NCBI GenBank assembly: GCA_012931725.1
Contig: CM022948.1
Coordinates: 17,225,098-17,289,097, forward strand
DNA length: 64,000 nt
DNA from: Litsea cubeba
Taxonomy: Eukaryota; Streptophyta; Magnoliopsida; Laurales; Lauraceae
Direction of reading: 5' to 3'
Part shown: piece after piece, positions 54,208 through 64,000 of the stretch
How the letters are laid out: every line of letters begins with the position of its first letter
Position numbering within the stretch: position 1 is the first letter of the stretch
Made by a program: the position numbers and the translations under genes
The notes under the pieces: model-generated
Seen by the model: only the letters and a program-made list of their open reading frames with translations
Database searches by the model: none
Told to the model about the DNA's origin: nothing

Positions 54208-57200
54208 AAAAGTCCGATTCACTAACAGTCAATTCCTATAAGTTACTTTTGCATTGAGCAAGGTACTCGTGCAAATTTTTGGGCTGTTTGATGGCCGTTT
54301 CCCATTTCCAACCTACGACGGCCTAGAGTTTAGTCTAAATATTCAGAATTAAACGTTTTTAGGTTCAACTATCAAACCGGGAGTCCTCTTTGCGTAGCGT
54401 CAGTTCCTACAGGTCTCTCTACCCTCAAGTGAAGTGCTCGTGCTAGTTTCCGAGTTTTTCGGGGACCGTAACCCGTTCTGGAACCCCGGCGGGCCGTTTT
54501 CGAGCCTAAGTGTTGGAAAATCACATGTTTCGGTTGTAATTCTCTAACCGGGAGTCCTAATTGCGTACCGTCATCTCCTATAGGTCTCTTTACCCTCGAG
54601 CGAATTGCTCATGCCGGTTTCCGAATTTTTTGGGGGCTGTATCCCATTCCAGACCCCCGGCGGGCCGTTTTCGAGCCTAAGTGTTGGAAAATCACATGTT
54701 TCGGTCGTAATTCTCCAACCGGGAGTCCTATTTGCGTAGCGTCAGTTCCTACAGGTCTCTCTACCCCCGAGCGAAGTGCTCGTGCTAGTTTCCAAATTTT
54801 TCGGGGACCGTTTCCCGTTCTGGACCGCCAGCGGGCCGTTTTCGAGCCTAAGTGTTGGAAAATCACATATTTCGGTCGTAATTATCTAACCAAGAGTCCT
54901 ATTTGCGTACCGTAAGCTCCTATAGGTCTCTCTACCCTCGAGCGAATTGCTCGTGCCAGTTTTCAAAATTTTACAGGGGCCGTATCCCGTTCCGGACCCC
55001 CGGCGGGCCGTATTCGAGCCTAAGTGTTGGAAAATCACATGTTTCGGTCGTAATTCTCTAACCGGGAGTCCTATTTACACAGCGTCAGCTCCTACAAGTC
55101 TCTCTACCCTCGAACGAAGTGCTCGTGTCAGTTTCTGAATTTTTCGGAGACCGTTTCCCATTCCAGACCCCCGGCGGGCCCGTTTTCGAGCCTAAGTGTT
55201 GGAAAATCACATCTTTCGGTCGTAATTCTCTAACCGGGAGTCCTATTTGCATAGCGTCAACTCCTACAGGTCTCTCTACCCTCGAGCGAAGTGCTCGTGT
55301 CGGTTTTTGAATTTTACGGCAACCGTTTCCCAATCCGGACCCCCGGGGGGCCGTTTTTTAGCCTAAGTGTTGGAAAATCACATGTTTCGGTTGTAGTTCT
55401 CTAATCAGGAGTCCTATTTGCATACCGTTAGCTCCTACAGGTCTCTCTACCCTCGAGTGAAGTGCTCGTGTCGGTTTCCAAATTTTCCGGTGACCGTTTC
55501 CCATTCCGGACCCCCGTTGGGCCGTTTTCAAGCTTAAGTGTAGGAAAATCACATGTTTCGGTCGTAATTCTCTAACCGGGTGTCCTAATTACGTAGCGTA
55601 AGCTCCCACAGGTCTCTCTACCCTCGAACGAAGTGTTCGTGTCCGTTTCCAAATTTTCCGAGGACCGTTTCGCTTTCCGGACCCCCGGCGGGCCGTTTTC
55701 GAGCCAAAGTATTGGAAAATCACATGTTTCGGTTGTAATTCTCTAACTGGGAGTCCTATTTGCGTAGCGTTAGCTCCTACAGGTCACTCTACCCTCGAGA
55801 GAAGTGGTCGTGCCGGTTTTCGAATTTTTCGGGGACCGTATCCCATTCCGGACCCCCGGCAGGCCATTTTTGAGCCTAAGTATTGAAAAATCACATGTTT
55901 CGGTCGTAATTCTCTAAATGGGAGTCCTACTTGCATAGCTCAACTCCTACAGGTCTATCTACCCTCAAGCGAAGTGCTCGTTCCAGTTTCTGAATTTTCT
56001 GGGGACCGTATCCCATTCCGGACCCCGGCGGGCCGTTTTCGAGCCTAAGTGTTGGAAAATCACATGTTTCGGTCGTAATTCTCTAACCGGGAGTCCTATT
56101 TGCATACCATCAGCTCCTACAGTTCTCTCTACCCTCAAGCGAAGTGCTCGTGCCAGTTTCCGAATTTTTCGGGGACCGTATCCCGTTCCGGACTCCCGAC
56201 GGGCCGTTTTCGAGCCTAAGTATTGGAAAATCACATGTTTAAGTCGTAATTCTCTAACCGGGAGTGCTATTTGCGTAGCGTCAGCTCCTACAGGTCTCTC
56301 TACCTTGGGGCGAAGTGCTCGTGCCATTTTCTGAATTTTCTGGGGACCGTATCCCGTTCCAGACCCCCGGCGGGCCGTTTTCGAGCCTAAGTGTTGGAAA
56401 ATCACATGTTTCGGTCGTAATTCTCTAACCGGGAGTCCTATTTGCGTACCGTCAGCTCCTACAGGTCTCTCTACCCTCGAGCGAAGTGCTCGTGCCGGTT
56501 TCCGAATTTTTTGAGGAGCGTATCCCGTTCCGGACCCCCGGCGGGCCGTTTTCGAGCCAAAGTGTTGGAAAATCACATGTTTCGGTCGTAATTCTTTAAC
56601 TGGGACTCCTATTTGCATACCGTCAGCTGCTACAGGTCTCTCTACCCTCGAGCGAAGTGTTCGTGTCGGTTTTCAAATTTTTCGGAGACCGTATCCCGTT
56701 CCAAACCCCCGGCGGGCCATTTTAGAGCCTAAATGTTGGAAAATCACATGTTTAGGTCGTAATTCTCTAATCGGGAGTCCTATTTATGTACCGTCAGCTC
56801 CTACAGGTCTCTCTACCCTCGAGTGAAGTGCTCATGCGGTTTCCAAATTTTTCGGGGACTGTATCCCGCTCCGGACCCCCGGCGGGCCGTTTTAGAGCCT
56901 AAGTGTTGGAAAATCACATGTTTAGGTCGTAATTCTCTGATCGAGAGTCCTATTTGCTTACCATCAGCTCCTACAGGTCTCTCTACCCTCGAGCGAAGTG
57001 GTCGTGCCGGTTTTTGAATTTTCCGGGGACCGTATCCCGTTGCGGACCCCCGGCGGGCCGTTTTCGAGCCTAAGTGTTGGAAAATCACATGTTTCGGTCG
57101 TAATTCTCTAACCGGGAGTCCTATTTGCGTACCGTCAGCTCCTACAGGTCTCTCTACCCTCGAGCGAAGTGCTCATGCCGGTTTCCAAATTTTTCAGGGA

Positions 57201-57494
57201 CCGTTTTCCGTTCCGGACCCCCGGGGGGCCGTTTTCGAGCCTAAGTGTTGGAAAATCACATGTTTCGGTCGTAATTCTCTAACCGGGAGTCCTATTTGCG
57301 TACCGTCAATTCCTACAAGTCTCTCTACCCTCGGGCGAAGTGCTCTTGCCGGTTTCCGAATTTTTCGGGGACCGTAACTCGTTCCGGACCCCCGGCGGGC
57401 CGTTTTTTAGCCTAAGTGTTGGAAAATCACATGTTTCGGTCGTAATTCTCTAACCGGGAGTCTTATTTACGTACCGTCAGCTCCTACAAGTTAC
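54208..57494 (+). repeat. 171-bp tandem repeat array, about 19 copies
   Basis: Markers such as GGTCTCTCTACCCTCGAGCG recur at 54412, 54583, 54754, 54925 and so on to 57490, with a 171- to 172-bp period. Each unit also has GACCCCCGGCGGGCCGTTTT and GGAAAATCACATGTTTCGG. The first unit is degenerate and copies differ by roughly 5-15%. Because 171 is 3 x 57, long ORFs appear on the minus strand (217 codons at 55965-56618), made of a 57-residue repeat such as PKHVIFQHLGSKTARRGSG. I regard these as non-coding by-products. Confidence 0.95.
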
Positions 57495-57696
57495 TCTAAT
57501 AGGATATTTATACCCTAATAGGATAAATCCAACTGCATTTTTTTTCTGTTTGCACTTTACCCAACCCAAGTACTAAATCACATATGAAAGAGTTCTTATA
57601 ATTGGATGGAGGCTTATCTGCTTTAGGACAGCAAGCAACTGTTTTTTATTATAATATGTGCGAAGTCTGAAAATGGCAATAACCCTGCCCCAACCC
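57495..57696. other. Spacer between the array and the Athila-like LTR
   Basis: A duplicated TAATAGGATA word occurs at 57499 and 57515, and there is a T run. No gene is seen. Confidence 0.4.
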
Positions 57697-59497
57697 TGAT
57701 GAGTTCACAAAAGATACACTTTCATAGCATTATTTTATGAGTTTTCAAAGATAAAAGAACTCAAAATAATATTTTTAGCATAAAAATCATAAATTTCCTC
57801 CCCATCATGCTTTGCTCATATCTTTCCATTATAGATGGTCATTTGTATGCATATGAGTTCCAATGGCTTCCATAGAAAATATGTTAAAAAAATACTCTCA
57901 ATTATGTTAATTTCTCTTTGTAGGTGTTAATTGAAGATTAATTTGAAGATTAAAGTTGAGATTCAAGAGTTAAAGAGAGTAAGGATAAGTTTGGAAGACA
58001 ATTGGATAAAGAGATGACAAAGTTAGGCCAACAATAAGAAGAAAAATGAAAGACCTGGGTTGGTATTTTGACCATATCTTTTTACTCGGGTGTCCGATTG
58101 AGGTGATCTCAGAAGCATTGGAAAGCTTGTTCTAAGATCTACAAATCATATTTCAAGACATTTTTCCTAATTCGGACGTTTTGGGGGTCAAAATCGTACA
58201 TCAATTTGGGAACTGTTTTCTAACTCGAGAATGACATTCATATGTTCATATTTTCATTCTTGTCTAGTCCCACATCGGAAAGAAATCAAAGAGAGCAAGG
58301 CAAATGTTTCTATATAAGGAAGGAAGCTCTAGGTATTAAACACACAAGCAAGGAGAGCCCCTTCCTCTTTACTTAAGCTTTTCATGTAATTGAGAGCAAT
58401 TGTAGAGAGAAAGTGAGGAAAGCCTTGTAAAAATTAAAGATTTGGAATGGAATTGAAAGCTTTATCTTCTCCAATGGGTGGCTAATCCCTTTGATTGGAT
58501 CTTCTAGGTGAAGCTAAGTTGATCCTATTCCTTTTGCTTATGCTCTTTATTTTAATTCCCTTGTTTATGTTCTTAATATGTTAGAGTAGATTTTTCTTCA
58601 TTGCATTGTGCAACCTTCCATGCTTAGTTTCTATATTAGCATTCTTTTTACTATCTATGCTTAGGTTTGATAAATCATGCTTAGGAGTTAATATCTTTTG
58701 ATGGTTTATGCTTACTTTTGATAGATAGTCATTAGGAATCTATTCTTTTATGAAGGGAAGAAAATCTTAGCTATTAGATTGTTAATTTTTATCTTAGAGC
58801 TTTTAAAGTTATATTTTCCAAATCTAAGCATTGATTTGTAATTAGATTTGAGTAATCTTTTTTGGGAAAAAAGAAGAGCATTAGTGTTGGATTAGTGTCA
58901 CTTAGTGGATTCTAGATGATTCAATCATCCATTAGTATTGCTTGTTTCTTGTTTTATTTACTTTAGTTTGATTCTATTCACTTTCTCACACACTTATTCA
59001 CTTGTTTTGATTCTCACACTCCATTTCTCTACTCACACCATTAATTATACATTTGATTTTACACTACTTTAGCATATTTCTTTTTCTCTATCCACTCATT
59101 TTCTATCTTTCACTTGTTATTTTCACACACTTATTCATTTGATCTATCTAACATTTCTTCATTGTTCTTGTATTAACCTTGTTATTTTTTTTTTGTCATT
59201 AACTTTGTTACTAACTTGTTACATAGCTTGTTCTCACTTGACTTTTTCTATTTTTACTAACATCTTTTGTTATCTAGTTCTTGTTTTCTTTTAGTTTGCA
59301 TTTTTTTTTTATTTTCCTTGTTATATATATATATATATATATTTTTTTTTTGTTTCCATTGTTAGCTATATTTGAGTTGATACTCTTTTTCATTGATCAT
59401 TGTTAGTTTCCTTGTAACAATCCTTGTGGGAACGATATTCGGACTTCCATAGTCTATATTACTTGAGACAACCGTATACTTGCGGAAATCGCCATCA
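57697..59497 (+). repeat. 5' LTR of an Athila-like element
   Basis: It ends GGAAATCGCCATCA just before the primer-binding site. A start at TGATGAG (57697) would pair with the CATCA end as a TGATG/CATCA inverted terminus; TGTAGGTG at 57919 is the alternative. A CCCACATCGG box (about 58270) and TATATAAGG (about 58312) look like the promoter. There is only one LTR, as the 3' end is off the window. Confidence 0.65.
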
Positions 59498-59503
59498 AGT
59501 TTT

Positions 59504-59520
59504 TGGCGCCGTTGCCGGGG
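59504..59520 (+). promoter_or_regulatory. Athila-type primer-binding site
   Basis: TGGCGCCGTTGCCGGGG is complementary to tRNA-Asp 3' sequence, the usual Athila primer-binding site. Confidence 0.88.
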
Positions 59521-60568
59521 ATTGAAGTACATAGGAATCCTTCATTTTAAGGATTTTCAACTCTCATATAGCTTAGTTGCATTTTTATTCTTTCTTTTAG
59601 TTTTCATTGCGGATTCTACACATTTTACTTGTTTGTATTTTCAGGGATTCCGCGGTTGGAGCAAGGAAAGAGGAAAAGAGCAACCAAAGAACTCTAACTT
59701 AGGAATTTAATTTGCTTTCTTAGAAAATCTTGTATTAGGATTCATTTCAAGGTTGTAATAATTTTTGAAGTTCATTTAATTTTTCAAAGCATTGTAATAA
59801 TTAAGGAAGGAGGATGGTTGGACGATACCGTCGCGGCCCCCCAAGTTCGTACACCGAAATTGGTGTCGGTGGCTTGGGTCGACTTCAACCGAACTCCCCC
59901 CAATTTAGTTTGGGAGGTGCGTATTTCGATACACCCACGCATCCCTCGTTAGTGGGTTAATTTTGTTGGTTGTTTGATTGTTTAATTGCTTTGTAGTGCT
60001 TAATCATTTTCAAACACACAAAGTAATTGGGAAAGCACACACTTAGTTAGGGCAATCATACCCCCAACAAGATAAGGATTGGATTTCATCACCATTTCCT
60101 TGCCCATAGGAACTCATTTTCCTCACTACTTAGGAATCCTTAGCCTTAAATAAAATTTGAGTAGAAACGTGACCATAGGACATGAGCTCATTAGGAGAAG
60201 ACCATCAAAGGTTGTACCATTTGCGCTCCTTGACGGAAATCGGTGCCTAGAATAGCCTTGTCCCTTAAGGGAGACAGTTCATCTATTCTAGGAGTTTGGT
60301 ATTTAAGCGGAACCTTTGCCACGCGCATCGTGATCCCACCAATCCCCTGGGGGCTTGCCTGGCCGACTACGTTTCATAGGACCGGATTGGAGGCCTAGGT
60401 GTACTCTTCACAGTTAGGAGCTGTCTAGTTTAAACTTAGGTAGCCTTAGTTAAGCATAGTTTGGTTTGTTTTTCAAAATCATTTTGTTTTGCTTGTTTGT
60501 GTTTAAGCATTAATCCTCGTTCATCATCACTTGAGCGGACCATCACTTTTGGAGTTGAGCGGTAGTTT
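59521..60568 (+). other. Untranslated leader of the Athila-like element
   Basis: About 1 kb with no recognisable ORF. It leads from the primer-binding site to gag. Confidence 0.55.
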
Positions 60569-61975
60569 ATGCACAATTGGTTACGTGTGCAGGGTCGTTT
60601 AGAGAGCTTCAATTTATTCGATATCCCTGTTGAGAATTTTGCGGACCCCATTGCCATTGAGGAAATGGCTGACGGAAACCCACACCCTCAACCCATGACT
60701 CTTAGGGAGTACATGTACCCAACCCGATCTACCCAGCCCTCATGCATCGTCATACCCACCACGAATGCCTCATTTGAGCTAAAATCCGGCTTAATCCAAA
60801 TGTTACCAATTTTTCGAGGGGTGGAAAATGAGAACCCATATCAGCATGTGAGAGAGTTTGAGGAAATCTGTGGGACCATGAAGTATAACCATATGTCTGA
60901 AGAAGCCCTTAAGCTTAGGTTGTTCCCATTCTCGCTGAAGGAGAAGGCGAAAGCATGGCTTTACGCCCTACAGGCTAATTCCATAAACACATGGGAGGGA
61001 CTAGTCGAGGCCTTTTATAAAAAGTTTTATTCAAAACAAAAAACGGCCTTCATTAGACATACCCTGAACAGCTTCCACCAACTGGAGGGAGAAACCATGT
61101 ATGAGTACATGGAAAGGTTCAAAGACTTACTGTTACAATGCCCGCATCACGGATTCGAAAAGATCCGGCTAGTCCAAATCCTTTATGAAGGACTGGACTA
61201 TCCCACCAAGACCATGGTGGAGTCTTTCTACAATGGAGTTTTCACTCAAAAGACAGCTGACCAAGCTTGGACATACCTTGAGGAGGTCACTGAGAACACT
61301 CTCCAATGGGAACCTATCAGAGAGGATCCCAAAAGACCCATTGTTGCAGAAAAAAGGGGCATGCATAGAGTGGAACCCAAATTCGAGGCTGAGGCCAAAT
61401 TGGCCACGCTGACAAGGAGATTAGAAGCCCTTGAAATGAACCAGACCTGTCAGCAGACCACCCCAAAGACCCTGGAATCATTAAAGATGAGCCAAGCAGT
61501 TAGTGACCCTACTGCCCCACCCTACACCAATTGTGGAGACTTTACCCATCCTGGATCCCAATGTAGAGCATTCTTTGGTCAAAGTCAGAGTGAGAGTATG
61601 GAGGAGGTGAGTGCACTTTACCAGAATACTAGATATGAGCGGCCGAGGTATGATCCGTATTCGAATACATACAATCCTGGTTGGAAGGATAATCCTAATT
61701 TTTCATGGACCAAAGGACAACACCAAGGAAACCCTTCTCAGCCAATGGCCCAGCATATGCCACCTCCGGGATACCAAAAGCCTCAAGTACCCCAAGTGTC
61801 ACAGGGACCACCCATGGTCCAAGGTTACAGAATCTTAATCCCAGAATCAGCAGATAAGTTCTCTAGAGGACACAATGAAAATGTTAGCCCAAAATACCCT
61901 CCAATTCCAGCAAAGCACTACTCAGAATTTGAATGCCAATACCCAGTCCATTGCCAAGCTGGAATACACTGTTAG
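60569..61975 (+). CDS. gag: gag of the Athila-like element
   Basis: 468 open codons. The likely functional start is MADGNPHPQPMTLREYMYPT at 60665; the frame is open from 60569. The Athila gag signature is clear: FRGVENENPYQHVREFEEIC, LRLFPFSLKEKAKAWLYAL, TMYEYMERFKDLLLQCPHHG and ILYEGLDYPTKTMVE. A degenerate zinc knuckle (CGDFTHPGSQC) is near residue 328 and a Pro/Gln-rich tail follows. The frame is lost before about 61860; from there the true polyprotein continues in another frame, so the last 40 or so codons are out of frame. Confidence 0.9.
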   Translation: MHNWLRVQGRLESFNLFDIPVENFADPIAIEEMADGNPHPQPMTLREYMYPTRSTQPSCIVIPTTNASFELKSGLIQMLPIFRGVENENPYQHVREFEEICGTMKYNHMSEEALKLRLFPFSLKEKAKAWLYALQANSINTWEGLVEAFYKKFYSKQKTAFIRHTLNSFHQLEGETMYEYMERFKDLLLQCPHHGFEKIRLVQILYEGLDYPTKTMVESFYNGVFTQKTADQAWTYLEEVTENTLQWEPIREDPKRPIVAEKRGMHRVEPKFEAEAKLATLTRRLEALEMNQTCQQTTPKTLESLKMSQAVSDPTAPPYTNCGDFTHPGSQCRAFFGQSQSESMEEVSALYQNTRYERPRYDPYSNTYNPGWKDNPNFSWTKGQHQGNPSQPMAQHMPPPGYQKPQVPQVSQGPPMVQGYRILIPESADKFSRGHNENVSPKYPPIPAKHYSEFECQYPVHCQAGIHC

Positions 61976-64000
61976 TCAGTTGGCTAGGTCAATAGCTCAA
62001 AAAGACAAGGGTACCTCTCCAAGTCAGCCCGAAGCCAACCCCAAAGGCCAAACTTCAACTGGCCAATTTGTTGTCCATGATGACAAGGGCAAAGTCCATG
62101 AGCAGGTCAATGCAGTGCATGCAGTTACCACCCGTAGAATGGCCTCAAGGGAGGCTGACACACCAGAAGAGGACCCTAGGCAATCTGAACGGACCCAAGT
62201 GAGGAGGGAGCATGTAGTTTTGGAAGAAGAACCTGAGGAACAAAAGAAGGACCCAGAGCCTACAAAGGAACCTGAGAAACCAGTAGGAGTTGCCTCACCA
62301 AGTGAGCCCCCTCCTAGATCCTTTATTCCCAAGGCCCCATACCCTCAGAGGCTAGGTCAAATGAAAAATAATGTCCAGTTGGATAAGATCCTTGAAGTGC
62401 TCAAGCAAGTGAGAATTAACATCCCACTGTTAGAAGCCATCCAACAGATCCCGACTTATGCCAAAGTCCTCAAAGATTTATGCACATTCAAGAGGACAAC
62501 CAATGTACCGAAAAAAGCCTTTCTTGCCCAGCAATGCAGTTCCATCATTACCACTTCAACCCAAATCAAATACAAGGACCCCGGGTGTCCTACAATTTCT
62601 TGTCAAATAGGGGATCATCACATAAAACAGGCTTTGTTGGACTTGGGTGCGAGTGTCAACCTGCTCCCGTATTCAATATACGAGGAGTTAGGTTTGGGGG
62701 AGCTGAAACCGACCAAGGTGACCTTACAACTAGCTGATGCTTCAGTTAGGTACCCCAAAGGTGTTGTTGAGGATGTTTTGATCAAGGTAGGTGAGTTTGT
62801 TTTCCCGGTGGACTTTGTAGTCCTTGATATACAACCACCAATCAGAAATGTCATGAAGATCCCGGTAATTTTAGGGAGACCATTCCTTGCCACTTCCAAT
62901 GCCCTGATTAATTGTCGAAATGGTGTGATGCACCTATCATTTGGGAATATGACAGTCCAGATAAACATTTTCAACGTTGGCAAGCAACCCAGAGATGAGA
63001 GTAGTTATGAAATTTGTGAGGTGAGTTACCTAGAGGAGCTTATTGAGAGTGTAGGATCACAGTTAGTTTATGAGGACCCACTAGAGGCCTGTCTTGCACA
63101 TTTTGGAGGTAACATTGATGTTGAGAATAACATTAAAGAAGTAAATGCGTTACTGGATTCTGCCCCTGCTTTTGAGAGGAGTCAATGGCAACCCAAGCCA
63201 GAGATCTTGACTCCATCGGCTGCCCCACCTGTTCCATCAATTGAAGAACCGCCCAAGCTCGACCTAAAACCACTACCTGACACCCTCAAGTATGTGTTTT
63301 TGGGCCCAACTGATACTCTCCCTGTCATTATAGCCTCGGACTTGGAAAAAGTCCAGGAACAACAATTGATTGAGATCCTGAAGAATCACAAAGAGGCTAT
63401 AGGCTGGACAATTGCTGATATAAAAGGAATAAGCCCATCTGTGGTTCAACATCGGATCCATTTGGAAGAAAATGCAAAAACTTCCAGAGAACCACAGAGG
63501 CGTCTTAATCCATCAATGAAGGATATCCTAAGAGTGGAGGTTCTGAAACTACTGGATTCAGGTATCATTTACCCTATTTCGGACAGCTCATGGGTGAGCC
63601 CAGTCCATGTTGTGCCAAAAAAGTCCGGGATAACTGTTGTGAAGAATGAGGGAAACGAGTTAGTGCCCACAAGGACCCAGACGGGCTGGCGAGTGTGCAT
63701 TGACTATAGAAAGTTAAACTTGGCCACCCGTAAAGACCATTTTCCCCTCCCATTTATGGACCAGATGCTTGAGAGACTAGCCGGTCATGCCTTTTATTGT
63801 TTCCTTGATGGATACTCAGGCTATAATCAGATACCCATAGCACCCGAGGACCAGGACAAGACAACTTTCACATGTCCTTTCGGTACATTCGCCTACCGGC
63901 GCATGCCTTTTGGGCTGTGCAATGCACCTGCGACATTTCAACGGTGTATGATGAGCATATTTTCGGACATGGTCGAGCGATTCTTAGAGGTGTTTATGGA
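61863..64000 (+). CDS. pol: Protease and reverse transcriptase of the Athila-like element (runs off the window)
   Basis: One frame is open from about 61863 to the last base (more than 710 codons). It starts with LEDTMKMLAQNTLQFQQS (the real gag tail) and an acidic linker, then the protease with LLDLGASVNLLPYSIYEELG (DLGA active site usual for Athila) and ILGRPFLATSNALINCRNG. RT follows: VSPVHVVPKKSGITVVKN, GWRVCIDYRKLN, YCFLDGYSGYNQIPIAPEDQ (first catalytic Asp) and RMPFGLCNAPATFQRCM. The window ends at LEVFM, just before the DD motif. This is the least damaged polyprotein here: the only break I see is the frameshift relative to gag. Confidence 0.92.

Noticed and set aside
55965..56618. 217-codon minus-strand ORF as a real protein gene
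   Set aside because: It consists only of the translated 171-bp tandem unit. The open frame follows from the period being a multiple of three, and no known domain or start context supports it.
54208..57494. Identity with primate alpha satellite because of the 171-bp period
   Set aside because: The unit is GC-rich and its sequence shows no resemblance. The equal length is coincidence, and the context is plant transposons.
1..64000. CRISPR array, rRNA, tRNA, endogenous pararetrovirus
   Set aside because: No spacer-repeat pattern fits CRISPR, no rRNA or tRNA structure was seen, and no movement or coat-protein block typical of plant pararetroviruses was found. All RT domains fit Gypsy or Copia.

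Overview
This window is plant nuclear DNA, almost certainly from an angiosperm with a large, repeat-rich genome. The evidence is a dense nest of plant LTR-retrotransposon lineages (Tat-like and Athila-like Ty3/Gypsy, RT/integrase-bearing Ty1/Copia), a CACTA transposon end, MULE/plant-mobile-domain remnants, and exon fragments of two conserved plant gene families with GT/AG introns. I see no bacterial features, rRNA, tRNA or CRISPR, and no complete cellular gene.

Layout. 1-664: a Copia 3' LTR, then unassigned DNA and one exon of a POD1/TAPT1-like gene on the minus strand (2512-2608). 3041-8719: a decayed minus-strand Tat-like Gypsy element split by two solo LTRs (3237-5031 and 5807-7391). 9699-19428: a stack of solo LTRs nested in further LTR-like DNA (9812-11929, 13182-16236, 17596-19423). 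21300-26235: a Copia RT fragment split by a complete non-autonomous retrotransposon that has LTRs and a gag relic but no pol (21618-25882). 26709-27098: a complete TRIM with 86-bp LTRs. 28641-32580: a relic carrying a plant-mobile-domain gene (+) facing a FAR1/MULE-transposase-type gene (-). 32934-41718: an autonomous-type Tat-like element (LTR, PBS, gag, protease, RT, two RNase H domains, integrase, 79-bp tandem repeats, and an antisense coiled-coil gene with its own TATA box). 41719-44456: a second copy of an LTR-like repeat, a possible hAT tail and a MITE-like piece. 44457-49021: a minus-strand Copia element with its 5' LTR. 49782-50653: a solo LTR. 50764-51170: two spliced exons of a neurochondrin-family gene. 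52924-57494: a CACTA end with hairpin subterminal repeats, then about 19 copies of a 171-bp tandem repeat. 57697-64000: the 5' half of an Athila-like element, running off the window.

How the parts relate. The gag relic in the LTR element at 21618 is very close to the gag of the larger Tat-like element at 32934. Both LTR types, and the solo LTR at 49782, share a roughly 53-nt module at 103-106 bp downstream of their TATA boxes. This suggests an autonomous/non-autonomous pair. Six solo LTRs with intact or nearly intact 5-bp target duplications, against only two elements retaining both LTRs, point to frequent LTR-LTR recombination. Nearly every transposon ORF is broken by stops or frameshifts. 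The two host-gene exons are orphans: their expected upstream exons should lie inside the window and none was found.
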